DNA of 64,000 bases from CAYMSO01 sp964393185 (GTDB taxonomy: Bacteria > Patescibacteriota > Dojkabacteria > J137): NCBI GenBank assembly GCA_964393185.1, contig CAYMSO010000002.1, positions 1 through 64,000 on the forward strand, written 5' to 3'. A model generated the notes under the pieces. It searched no databases. It was not told the origin of the DNA and saw only the letters and a program-made list of their open reading frames with translations. Shown here piece by piece: positions 8,370 through 16,608 of this stretch (its first letter is position 1; every line of letters begins with the position of its first letter). Both the position numbers and the translations under genes were made by a program.

Positions 8370-9043
8370 TTATTTCCTACTATTATTATTTCAGATGTAA
8401 TCTCTATTATTTCAAGTTCTCGATAATTCAATCCAGATAGCTTATCCTTGACTTTCTCTGCTAGTTTAAGAGGCAAATTTTCATCAATCTTTTGATTTGT
8501 ACTGTCCCACATTCCTTTAATTACATTAGTATTATTCATATATCCATTGGGGATTGAGATTATAATTTGACCATTATCACGCAAAACCCTATGTGCCTCG
8601 CTAATAGATAAATCTATGTCAACTCCATGAGATTGAATTGATCTTAGATTAATGTATAAATCAAACGAATTACTATCAAATGGAAGTTTATTCATGTTCC
8701 CATGAATAGTTTTTACATAAGGAAATTTGTCTCGTAATTTTCTTAGTGCTTTGTAGCTAATATCAAGTGCTGTTATATTTAATCCACCTAAAAACTCCAT
8801 TTCAAAACCACTATTTGCACCACAAACCAAAACCTTTGAACTGTTTGGAATACTGCTTAGTAATTGATTGAAACTATTTTCAAACTCCTTTTTGACAATT
8901 GTTCGTAAATCTTCAGAATAATCATAATCACCATACTTTATATCAAAAGCTTGTTGAAGCTTCTCTTCCTCGTTACCTTTAAGAATCTTTATTAAATTCC
9001 CAATACTTACTTCCCACCAATTATTATTCTTCATTATCACCAT
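8366..9043 (-). CDS. Class I SAM-dependent methyltransferase
   Basis: The 225-residue protein has the Rossmann-type order: motif I SSKVLVCGANSGFEMEF (about 67-83, with CGANSG replacing the usual GCGxG), LNITALDISYKAL as the acidic strand-2 turn that binds SAM ribose, IHGNMNKLPFDSNSFDLYI as motifs II-III, and VLRDNGQIIISIPNG as the motif IV/V strand. The methyl acceptor is unknown. It overlaps the deoxyribosyltransferase-like gene by 20 bases and the Q-salvage-like gene by 4, making a three-gene unit, so it may act on a modified base or nucleoside. Confidence 0.85.
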   Translation of the reverse strand: MVIMKNNNWWEVSIGNLIKILKGNEEEKLQQAFDIKYGDYDYSEDLRTIVKKEFENSFNQLLSSIPNSSKVLVCGANSGFEMEFLGGLNITALDISYKALRKLRDKFPYVKTIHGNMNKLPFDSNSFDLYINLRSIQSHGVDIDLSISEAHRVLRDNGQIIISIPNGYMNNTNVIKGMWDSTNQKIDENLPLKLAEKVKDKLSGLNYRELEIIEITSEIIIVGNK

Positions 9044-9638
9044 CAGTAATATCTAAATCATCAATATCTGCATTCTCATACTCAGGATTTTCTTCCATAA
9101 GATTCTTTATTAACTCTCTTATAACTTCTGAATCATTCTTTGAGTTCGATTTAGAATACCAGTTTAAGAAATTTGCATATTCGGAAGTAATGTAAATATT
9201 TTTTCTTAACCCCATATGTTTGCCCTTAACAACTTCAAGAAAGTTGCCGACTGTACTTGCAACTTCATTCTCATCTTTATACATAGCCGCATAGAACTTT
9301 GGATTTATTATTGCATCTGAGTAGTCTTTTTTATCTGAAAGGCAAAGCACAGGTTTGTTGTACAATAAGGCTAAAGTTGCCTCATGTCCTAATCTGAAAC
9401 TATCTCTACTTGCATCTATAATAACGCAGTTAGATTTCTTAATACCTTTTTTTAACCAAGTGTAGTGAAGTTCATTTTTAGGGATAGATTTAATTATGTC
9501 TTTGGGGATTAGATGTGAGTATTCTTGTACTTCTAAACTAATTATCTCATCATTTTGTTGCACAGTATTTACAACAGTGTCGTAATACTTCTTATATTTC
9601 TCTTTTTCGCTTAATGAAGCTGTAAAAAATACTTTCAT
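9024..9638 (-). CDS. Nucleoside 2-deoxyribosyltransferase-like protein
   Basis: The 204-residue protein begins MKVFFTASLSEKEKY, the strand-and-loop start of the nucleoside deoxyribosyltransferase-like fold. The core segment CVIIDASRDSFRLGHEATLA (about 73-92), followed by KPVLCLSDKKD, matches the family pattern in which a Glu (GHEATLA) is the glycosyl-transfer nucleophile. Such enzymes cleave or exchange the N-glycosidic bond of nucleosides or nucleotides. It is the first gene of the unit that includes a DUF2419 glycosidase, so a base-salvage role is plausible. The acidic tail DIDDLDITDGDNEE is unusual. Two TATAAT boxes lie within 40 bases upstream. Confidence 0.7.
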   Translation of the reverse strand: MKVFFTASLSEKEKYKKYYDTVVNTVQQNDEIISLEVQEYSHLIPKDIIKSIPKNELHYTWLKKGIKKSNCVIIDASRDSFRLGHEATLALLYNKPVLCLSDKKDYSDAIINPKFYAAMYKDENEVASTVGNFLEVVKGKHMGLRKNIYITSEYANFLNWYSKSNSKNDSEVIRELIKNLMEENPEYENADIDDLDITDGDNEE

Positions 9639-9711
9639 AAATTTTATTTAACAAAAATTATACAAAAGTATTATAACAGATTGTGTTGTAGTGTGTCGTC
9701 TTTATTACTTG

Positions 9712-9830
9712 CTAAGTATTTTTCAGAAATATCACCTCCATTTTCGTCCCTTTACCTTCCTCGCTTTCAATAACTAATTCTGCATTTAGAAGCCTGTATT
9801 TGGGCTTCAGCACTACAAATAAGCAACATT
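9712..9830 (-). pseudogene. Remnant of a histidine kinase C-terminus
   Basis: Read on the minus strand, about 35 codons ending in TAG at 9712-9714 encode a stretch including LLNAELVIESEEGKGTKMEV. This is the G2-box end of a histidine-kinase HATPase domain (IESExGKGTxxxV). The rest of the kinase is absent and no start codon is present, so it appears to be a decayed fragment. It lies in a 300-base stretch between the deoxyribosyltransferase-like gene and tRNA-Glu that has no other clear gene. A 43-codon plus-strand frame from 9857 runs into the tRNA antisense and is not convincing. Confidence 0.5.
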
Positions 9831-9942
9831 TTATTAGTTTAATCTTTCCAAATGGTATATGGTATTTTACGAACCCCTGAAAAATCTTATCTGTTGAGGT
9901 TTATAGAGGAATTAGAAGCTCAAAAACTGAAGAAAACTACGT

Positions 9943-10017
9943 TGGTGACCCTACAGAGAATCGAACTCTGCTTTCCAGGATGAAAACCTGGTGTCCTAAC
10001 CGATAGACGATAGGGCC
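9943..10017 (-). tRNA. tRNA-Glu (anticodon UUC), CCA encoded
   Basis: The minus strand folds as a 75-nt tRNA. The acceptor GGCCCTA pairs with TAGGGTC (one G-U) and is followed by discriminator A and an encoded CCA. The anticodon arm CCAGG-TTTTCAT-CCTGG gives anticodon TTC. The T arm CAGAG-TTCGATT-CTCTG carries the standard GTTCGAT-type loop, and the D arm is regular. The anticodon identifies glutamate. Confidence 0.95.
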
Positions 10018-10033
10018 TTAAAACAGCTTTGAA

Positions 10034-10062
10034 ATTATATCAAACTGATGAAAGGTAAACAA
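10034..10062 (-). promoter_or_regulatory. Promoter of tRNA-Glu
   Basis: On the minus strand TTGTTT (10062-10057) is followed after 17 bases by a perfect TATAAT (10039-10034), placing the start of transcription about 10 bases upstream of the tRNA-Glu 5' end. Confidence 0.7.
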
Positions 10063-10210
10063 TAACTTTGCAATTAATTACAAGTATAATACATTTATAG
10101 CTTAGATAAATATAACTTTTTATTAAAATGAAAATCATATCAATCAAATCTCTAACTAGTTATTATTAAACGAATTCTGTTAAAATTTATTCAAACCAAC
10201 ATTAAAAACT

Positions 10211-10468
10211 ATGAAAACTGCAATTATCACAGGAGTGAGTGAAGGATTAGGCTATCACTTGGCAAAAAACTTACTTAAGAAGGACTATAGAGTAGTTGGC
10301 TTTAATCCTGGGGGATTCAAATCCAAATTATTTGCTAAAGCTACCGGAGTTCTAATAGACGACTGGTCAAAATACATGGACCCACAAAACCTAGCCAGCT
10401 TGCTAATATCAATTATAGAGCTTCCCAAAAACATGGAAGTTAGCGAGATAGTTGTAAATAGAAAATGA
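10211..10468 (+). pseudogene. Internally deleted short-chain dehydrogenase/reductase
   Basis: The 85-residue frame starts MKTAIITGVSEGLGYHLAKN, the TGxxxGxG NAD(P)-binding start of an SDR enzyme. It then jumps after about residue 31 to a PGGFKSKLF segment and the C-terminal IDDWSKYMDPQNLASLL typical of the SDR tail. The central roughly 130 residues, including the catalytic Ser and YxxxK, are missing. The frame is intact across the junction, so this is a clean internal deletion. Enzyme activity is not expected. A promoter-like TTAAAAT lies about 30 bases upstream. Confidence 0.65.
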
Positions 10469-10485
10469 TACTAAAACCTATCTTA

Positions 10486-11709
10486 CTAATTTTTTCGAAT
10501 TGCTTCTTCTATTTTTTCGTACGAGCTTATTCCGATCTTAGACATTAAGGCTGAAGAAGAATTCTTAAGATGTTTCTCGGAATTTTTTTTATTTACTTTT
10601 AGCGATTTAACACATTCTGTAAACAAATCTATTCCATTTATTGCAAGCTGCAACGAGTCCAATAAGCTTTCTGCTATAACAGGAAACATTACAGATAATT
10701 CTAAAATGGCAGCATGACAGGCGTGTTCTATAGTTAAATTATTCCCAGAAAGTTTAAAATAAATTTGATTGATACTTTCGGGAATTATAGGATTTACTTT
10801 ACCGGGCATAATTGTTGAGCCTTTTTGAAGCTCTTTAAGCTTTAGCTCAGCAATACCCCCATTTGGACCACTTGCAAGAACTCTAAAGTCTGTAGCAATT
10901 TTAGATAAATCTGTAAATAATACTGTAAGTGTATTACTTAAACTTAAAAAATCCGAACTTGAGCTTGTTAACGACATAAGGTTTTTTGCAGGCTTAATTT
11001 TTAACCCTGTAATTTTTTTTAGTTCTGTATAAACTTCTTTTTTAAATTTGGGTGTCGTTCCCAGGCCAGTACCTATAGCTGTTCCAGACAAATTTAATTC
11101 ATAAAGAAATTGCTCAATTTGGTTAATCTTTTTTAAATTTCTTTCTAAAATTTCTGCATAAGATTTAAAAACCGCAAACCAGGAAGTTTCGATAGCATCC
11201 TGAAGATGAGTTCGAGCAAGCTTTTTGATTTGTTTATTTTTGCTAGCCTGGTAGTTAAAAGCATAGATTAGCTCTCTTAGTTTTTCTTTTAGTAAAAAAG
11301 TTTGCCTCAAAGATACAATTTTTAGTGCCGAAGGATTAACATCATTTGTTGATTGGGAGGCGTTTACATGATCAAGATAGTGAATGGTTTCACCTGTTAA
11401 CTTGCAAGCCAGATTTGCAATAACTTCATTAACATTCATATTAATAGAAGTGCCGGCACCGCCCTGAATACAAGGTAAAGTAAACTCCTTCTTATATTTA
11501 TCAAAATTAGTTAATATTTCTAAGCATGCTTTTTTAATGGCTTCGACTTGTTCTTGGGTCAATTTAGAAGATTTAAAGTTTGCAATACTAGCAGCCAATT
11601 TGATTTGTATAATTGCTTTAATCAAATCATATCTTACATGATTAGAATTAATCCGAAAATTCTTTAAAGCTTTTTTTGTTTCTTGCCCTATAAATTTAGC
11701 CATAAACAT
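10486..11709 (-). CDS. aspA: Aspartate ammonia-lyase (aspartase/fumarase superfamily)
   Basis: The protein interconverts L-aspartate with fumarate and ammonia in the cytoplasm. All three superfamily segments are present: QGGAGTSINMNVNEVIANLA (C1, about 83-102), DHVNASQSTNDVNPSA (C2) and the GSTIMPGKVNPIIPE signature loop (C3, about 296-310). GGAGTS and HVNASQSTND favour aspartase over fumarase, which has GSGTQ and N-SQSSND. At 407 residues it is some 60 shorter than the typical enzyme, mostly at the N-terminus. A second Met (start 11703) is an equally possible start. It converges with the SDR remnant. Confidence 0.85.
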   Translation of the reverse strand: MFMAKFIGQETKKALKNFRINSNHVRYDLIKAIIQIKLAASIANFKSSKLTQEQVEAIKKACLEILTNFDKYKKEFTLPCIQGGAGTSINMNVNEVIANLACKLTGETIHYLDHVNASQSTNDVNPSALKIVSLRQTFLLKEKLRELIYAFNYQASKNKQIKKLARTHLQDAIETSWFAVFKSYAEILERNLKKINQIEQFLYELNLSGTAIGTGLGTTPKFKKEVYTELKKITGLKIKPAKNLMSLTSSSSDFLSLSNTLTVLFTDLSKIATDFRVLASGPNGGIAELKLKELQKGSTIMPGKVNPIIPESINQIYFKLSGNNLTIEHACHAAILELSVMFPVIAESLLDSLQLAINGIDLFTECVKSLKVNKKNSEKHLKNSSSALMSKIGISSYEKIEEAIRKN

Positions 11710-11771
11710 TATGCTAACAGTCGGAGTTATTATAGCAACAACCCTAAACTATAGAAATTATTATTTTTTTA

Positions 11772-11817
11772 TTGACATCAAAAATTATGTGGTTTAACAT
11801 ATCCCCTACAGGGGGAT
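11772..11817 (+). promoter_or_regulatory. csoR promoter with CsoR-type operator
   Basis: TTGACA (11772-11777) and TAACAT (11795-11800) lie 17 bases apart. Directly after the -10 is ATCCCCTACAGGGGGAT (11801-11817), a G/C-run inverted repeat of the kind bound by copper-sensing CsoR repressors. Its position over the transcription start would let the apo-repressor block RNA polymerase. It stands out sharply from the AT-rich surroundings and precedes a csoR gene by 23 bases, so autoregulation is likely. Confidence 0.85.
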
Positions 11818-11839
11818 TTTTATTAACGATTATTATACT

Positions 11840-12112
11840 ATGGATAAACGAAAAAAAACTACTACAAAACAAAAAGCAGTACATAGAATAAAAATAATAC
11901 AAGGACATCTAAAAAAAATAGAGGAGATGATAAATCAAAATACTTATTGTGTCGACATAGTTCATCAATCAAGAGCTGTTCAAAGTGCTTTAAAAAAACT
12001 AGATCTTTTAATAATTGAAGATCACTTAAATCATTGCGTTATTCACCAAGTCAAGAATGGTGAGGAAAAAAAAACTACAGAAGAATTATTAAAACTTTTT
12101 GAATATAAATAA
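11840..12112 (+). CDS. csoR: CsoR-family copper-sensing transcriptional repressor
   Basis: This 90-residue all-helical protein has the CsoR/RcnR (DUF156) pattern RIKIIQGHLKKIEEMI followed by the Cu(I) ligand set Cys37, His62 and Cys66 (NTYCVDI and EDHLNHCV), the same spacing as characterised CsoR. The second-sphere positions also look conserved. Apo-CsoR binds a GC-run palindrome, exactly such a site overlaps its promoter, and Cu(I) binding releases it. The next gene, 5 bases downstream, is a membrane protein with HMA and cupredoxin-like ends, consistent with a copper-handling operon. Confidence 0.92.
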   Translation: MDKRKKTTTKQKAVHRIKIIQGHLKKIEEMINQNTYCVDIVHQSRAVQSALKKLDLLIIEDHLNHCVIHQVKNGEEKKTTEELLKLFEYK

Positions 12113-12117
12113 TTTTT

Positions 12118-13544
12118 ATGAAAAATAATACCAAAAATCTCAAATCTTGTAGGCTTTACGTTCAAGGAATGCATTGTGCATCGTGCGAAATTTTAATAGA
12201 AAAAAATTATTAAGACACAAAGGTATCGAATCAGTAGATGCTTCCCTTAAGAATAACATTGTAGATATAAACTATGTCGGGAAAAATGGAGTCGATATTA
12301 CTAAATTAAATACGGAATTCAAACAACTCGGCTATAAGTTTAGTGCAACTAAATTTAAAGCTCTCAAAACAAAGCCTTTATTTAGTTTCCATAACGGGAA
12401 TTTAGAAATTAATGCAAAAAAATTGCGGGATGCTTACAAAACTTTGCTGGTCGTTTTTATTTTTATAGGTGCATTCTTTCTTTTCGAAAATTTTCAGTTA
12501 GGGCGATATGTTAGTGTGGATTCAAATTCTTCTATACCTGCATTTTTCGCTTTAGGGCTTATTGCTGGTCTTTCGAGTTGTGCAGCATTAATAGGAGGTC
12601 TACTGCTTTCTCTTGTAAAGCAATGGAACGAAGTCTATATTGCAGAATCGAATATTCAAAAAGCTCAACCACATATTATGTTTCATGCAGGCAGAATAAT
12701 TTCCTTTTTTATTCTGGGTGGTGCGCTAGGCTTAATCGGTAAATCTATTTCGCTAAGCAATACAACTTTTATTTCAATATTGACTATTCTAGTGTCGTTT
12801 ATAATGTTTACACTTGCACTCCAAATGCTTGGAGTTGGTTGGGCACAGAAGTTTAAGTTTACAGCACCTAAGTTTTTTACGCGTTACATTGCAGATGAAT
12901 CAAATTTTGAAGGTAAATACATGCCTTCGATAACTGGAGCACTAACATTTTTCTTGCCATGTGGATTTACTTTAATTGCTCAATCAGTAGCACTAACATC
13001 CGGTAATGTGTTACAAGGTGCATTAATCATGCTGGCTTTTTCTCTTGGAACATTACCAACACTTTTAGCAATTAGTTTTGGTGGTTTAGCCTTCAATGCC
13101 CGACCACATCTAACTGCAAGATTTAACATTGTTGCAGGACTAATAATTATCTTTTTTGTGATTTACAATGTTAACGGTCAGTTAAATGTTTTGGGATATC
13201 CTAGTTTGAACGATATCTCTTTTAGTTCTAGCAACAAAGAAACTCAAGAAATAGCAGAAGTTAATAACGGTGTACAAGTAATTAATCTTGTTACCAAAGG
13301 ATTTGAATATATACCTACTGGAAGTACGACTATTAAGGCAAATATACCTACCAAGCTTATTATTGACAACCAGGGAACACAAGGCTGTGCTGCTTATATG
13401 GCATCTAGAGGATTAATAAAAAATTATATAGAAATTAAACCGGGAATTACCGAAGTAGACTTAGGTTCTCCAAGGAAAGGAACATACAAAATAACATGCG
13501 CTATGGGCATGGTAGCACCAGTAACAATCAATGTTGTTAATTGA
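12118..13544 (+). CDS. HMA / UreH-like membrane / cupredoxin fusion, frame broken at an A7 run
   Basis: The start ATG at 12118 encodes MKNNTKNLKSCRLYVQGMHC followed by ASCEILIEK, the CxxC metal-binding start of an HMA domain. That frame stops at 12211-12213. The rest continues in the -1 frame: after A7 (12200-12206) KKLLRHKGIESVDASL completes the HMA fold, and the frame is then open to 13544. A UreH_2/DsbD-like membrane core follows (GLIAGLSSCAALIGGLLLSL and about five more helices), then a C-terminal cupredoxin-like domain with QGCAAYM and CAMGM as likely Cu ligands. The break is either an indel or a functional frameshift: A AAA AAT is a canonical -1 slippery heptamer. With csoR 5 bases upstream, copper transfer or export across the membrane is the likely role. 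Confidence 0.75.
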
Positions 13545-13675
13545 TAGAAATCAACTTGTGCCAACCAAAGCTATAAGCTTGCAATTCTTGGTTTAGAATT
13601 ATTACCACAAGAATCGGATAGCAAAAAAATACATAGGTTTGATAAGATCAACTATGACATATTAACCTATCCGAC

Positions 13676-14488
13676 TTGATTCAAACCTTAGATTACTACA
13701 GAGTAGCAAAAATACTAGATTATCTTGACAAAAACTATACCAAACAACCAAGCCTTGCAGAGCTAGGGAAAATAGTAAATTTAAGTCCAACACATTTTCA
13801 AAAAGTATTTACCACTTTTGTTGGAGTTAGCCCTAAAAAATTTCTGCAAGCATTGACTATTGAGCATGCAAAAAAGGTTCTTTTAGAAACACAAAGTAGC
13901 TTTGAAACAACTTTGCAATTAGGTCTTTCTAGTACCTCCAGACTTCACGAGCTTTTTGTAAAAGTTACATCAGTAACACCAAAAGAGTACAAAACTTTAG
14001 GCAAAAATATAATTATCTACTATGAATTTTATACTAGTTATTTTGGTCGTTGTTTGATTGCAGTAACAGATAAAGGACTAACTAACTTATTTTTTGTGGA
14101 TAAATCAGAAAACGATTCCTTGATGGAATTACAAAAAAACTGGAAAAATGCGAAACTTTTTAGAGATAAAAATAAAACAAAAAATTATTTTGATGCAATA
14201 TTCAATAGTCACAAAGGTGATTTACAATTGTTCTTAAAAGGAACCCCGTTTCAGATTCAAGTGTGGACAGCATTATTGAAAATTCCACAAGGTAAACTCA
14301 TCTCCTACAAAAGTCTTGCCCATGCACTTGGTTCCCAAGCATTTAGAGCCGTGGGAAATGCTGTAGGCGCAAACCCAGTAAGCTACTTAATTCCATGTCA
14401 TAGAGTTATTAACGAAATAGGCATTATCGGAAATTATAGATGGGGAAAAGAAAGAAAAAAGTTTATGCTAGGAAGAGAGTTAGTTTAA
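13676..14488 (+). CDS. Ada-like AraC regulator fused to O6-alkylguanine-DNA alkyltransferase
   Basis: The 270-residue protein starts at TTG; an in-frame TGA 21 bases upstream excludes a longer form. Residues about 8-100 are an AraC-type double HTH (PSLAELGKIVNLSPTHFQKV and SVTPKEYKTLG). The C-terminal part is an Ogt/MGMT domain: GTPFQIQVWTALLKIPQGKL, then NPVSYLIPCHRVI with the alkyl-accepting Cys at about 241. It transfers methyl from O6-methylguanine to itself irreversibly. The N-terminal Ada zinc domain that senses phosphotriesters is missing, so how the HTH would be activated is unclear. The 130 bases upstream contain CGGATAG/CTATCCG inverted arms (13615-13621, 13667-13673). Confidence 0.88.
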   Translation: MIQTLDYYRVAKILDYLDKNYTKQPSLAELGKIVNLSPTHFQKVFTTFVGVSPKKFLQALTIEHAKKVLLETQSSFETTLQLGLSSTSRLHELFVKVTSVTPKEYKTLGKNIIIYYEFYTSYFGRCLIAVTDKGLTNLFFVDKSENDSLMELQKNWKNAKLFRDKNKTKNYFDAIFNSHKGDLQLFLKGTPFQIQVWTALLKIPQGKLISYKSLAHALGSQAFRAVGNAVGANPVSYLIPCHRVINEIGIIGNYRWGKERKKFMLGRELV

Positions 14489-14516
14489 TTAGTGTATAAT
14501 TCCTTAATAATAATTT

Positions 14517-15533
14517 ATGGACAATTTATATCAAAAGCTAAAAGCTCTTATTAAAGAATACGAGATAGTTAATTTAATAACTCATCCCTCTCCTGATCCG
14601 GATGCAATCGGATCTTTGCTATCTATGGGACAACTAATTAAACAAATTAACAAAAACGCTAGAATTAATTACTATGCATTTGACCAACCAAGCTTCCTAA
14701 CATACTTTTTAAAGGATTTTTCCGAGATCTCATATGTATCTCAAGAAGAATTATCTAATTTAATCAAAAAGGAAGACTTAAGCATAATTCTAGATATTGG
14801 AGATCCTAAGCGGATAGATGTATTAAATTCCAAAAAGGACTTGAAACTAATCAATATAGATCATCATCAGAATAGTGGAAAAGGATTTGAAGATAGATTG
14901 TTACTAAATATTTGTCAACACTCAAGATCCACTACCACCATTTTATTTAAGATTGCCAGAAATTTAAAATTAGAAATTAGTCCTAGTTTTGCTACATACA
15001 TATTATTAGGTATTTATGGAGATAGCGAACACTTTAATGATCTTAATATGGATAAAGATATGTTCAGGAATATCTACGAATTACTTGGCTGTCAAGCTGA
15101 TATTAACTCTATTGTTCTCTGCCTGCATAGATCAGAGAGTAGTTCGAAATTAAAAAGTATTGCACAAGCTCTGCAAAAGCTTATAGTAACAGATAAGAAT
15201 TATGCTTTTGTAACTTTATCTTATAAAGAAATTATGCAGATAAAGAAAGCTACTGGATACATACCTAGCAAGCATGATCTCTTAGATAGGATTAGAGACA
15301 TAATAGATATTAATTTTGCAATCGTCATATTTGAAATAGAACCTGGTTATTTAAGTAGCTCAATAAAAACCAGAACAAATGTTATAGATGTTTCTCAGAT
15401 AGCTAATGAATTTGGTGGTGGTGGACATAAAATCGCAGCAGCTTTTAGATATAAGTTTAAGGGCAGTTTTGAGAAACAAATAGTTACTATTCTAAAATTC
15501 ATAGATTCGTTTATCATCTCCCAAACGCAGTAA
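14517..15533 (+). CDS. DHH-family phosphoesterase (NrnA-like)
   Basis: At 338 residues this is the length of NrnA-type bifunctional oligoribonuclease/pAp phosphatases. The motifs are THPSPDPDAIGSL (motif I, DxD, about 22-34), ILDIGDPKRID (motif II), INIDHHQNS (motif III, the DHH signature, about 117-125) and IYGDSEHF (motif IV). The C-terminal DHHA1 domain ends with the substrate-binding EFGGGGHKIAAAF. It probably degrades nano-RNA or related small nucleotides with Mn2+. A TATAAT box lies about 20 bases upstream of the ATG. Its 3' end overlaps the convergent gene by 42 bases. Confidence 0.88.
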   Translation: MDNLYQKLKALIKEYEIVNLITHPSPDPDAIGSLLSMGQLIKQINKNARINYYAFDQPSFLTYFLKDFSEISYVSQEELSNLIKKEDLSIILDIGDPKRIDVLNSKKDLKLINIDHHQNSGKGFEDRLLLNICQHSRSTTTILFKIARNLKLEISPSFATYILLGIYGDSEHFNDLNMDKDMFRNIYELLGCQADINSIVLCLHRSESSSKLKSIAQALQKLIVTDKNYAFVTLSYKEIMQIKKATGYIPSKHDLLDRIRDIIDINFAIVIFEIEPGYLSSSIKTRTNVIDVSQIANEFGGGGHKIAAAFRYKFKGSFEKQIVTILKFIDSFIISQTQ

Positions 15534-16541
15534 AGCGGAATAAAAAATAGATTGCCTGACACATTCATCTTCTTCGTAAATGAATCTATATTCCTTTGTA
15601 TTAGGACTTTTAGGCATCAATTCCACAACAGTTCGTATGATCTTTTCGGCATGTTCAAGAGTTCGAACTGCCTGTGCTATATTATATCTATATAGGTTTA
15701 TTTGCTCGCAGTTAATATGGTTGTTCAAAATGTAACCAGACATTAAAATATCGTATACTAAAGGCAAAGTATGGTTAAAATCCCAACTAGATTTACCCCG
15801 CCAGCTAATAGAATTAGTTCTTGCATGCAATAAATTTATTAAAGTTCTTCGTACACTGTTTAAATCACTATTAATTGCTAGATTTACAAATTCTAATGCC
15901 TGAGTATATGCTTTTATAACATCCTCTTTTCGTAATAAATGTACATCAGAAAAAATCATCCCTTCGTCACTTATATATCTTTTTAACTTATTACCAAAGT
16001 CTTGATCCCAGGTTGTAAATCCATTGATTTCTAGATACCCTCCTAGTCGCTTCAAGTCATCATAGTCTATGCTATCAGGCAAAATCAGAAAGGTATCAGA
16101 ATCAACAACAGCTCTAAAAAATTCAAACGGAGTTAGACCATTAGATATTAGACAGTTATTGCAATCTGACTTATCAAGATTTGAATCAATTTGTTCGCAA
16201 GGAACACATACCCATGATCCACTAGGTCCTAAAGCTTTAATTATTTGTCTTTGCTTTCTAGTATTATACTCTCTATACTCAAATATTTTCTCAACTGATT
16301 CTGGCGTGCCTTCAGCTGATAGAAAGTAGAATGGATAACCAACCCCTATCATTCCCAAACTTTTTACTGGTGCATTTACAGAGCTAAGTGTATCAAACAA
16401 AGATTTAACATGTCCTAATACGTTATCACCACCTTTTTTTGTTGTGAGAAGTTGAATAGTTTTTTCTGTTGCACGTACTAAATCTGGAGTTGAAGGAGCA
16501 TCTCCTAAATTTTCTAAATTAATTAGTTCCGATCTATGCAT
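15492..16541 (-). CDS. Hypothetical protein with a CxxC-CxxC knuckle
   Basis: A 349-residue soluble protein I do not recognise. It has a likely zinc ribbon around residues 112-130 (VCVPCEQ followed by SDCNNCLI) and an otherwise helical C-terminal half with many Leu and Asn. There is no signal peptide. It converges with the DHH gene, overlapping its end by 42 bases, and has no same-strand partner closer than the GT51 gene. The putative zinc knuckle suggests a nucleic-acid or protein-binding role, which is speculation. Confidence 0.6.
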   Translation of the reverse strand: MHRSELINLENLGDAPSTPDLVRATEKTIQLLTTKKGGDNVLGHVKSLFDTLSSVNAPVKSLGMIGVGYPFYFLSAEGTPESVEKIFEYREYNTRKQRQIIKALGPSGSWVCVPCEQIDSNLDKSDCNNCLISNGLTPFEFFRAVVDSDTFLILPDSIDYDDLKRLGGYLEINGFTTWDQDFGNKLKRYISDEGMIFSDVHLLRKEDVIKAYTQALEFVNLAINSDLNSVRRTLINLLHARTNSISWRGKSSWDFNHTLPLVYDILMSGYILNNHINCEQINLYRYNIAQAVRTLEHAEKIIRTVVELMPKSPNTKEYRFIYEEDECVRQSIFYSALLRLGDDKRIYEF

Positions 16542-16608
16542 AGTGTCACCATTATGTAGTGACGCATTTTACCATAATTGTTCACTTTCTGGTAAGAAAA
16601 TATAAAAT

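Noticed and set aside
9857..9983. A 43-codon plus-strand frame upstream of tRNA-Glu
   Set aside because: It runs into the tRNA antisense and resembles no family; probably remnant or chance.
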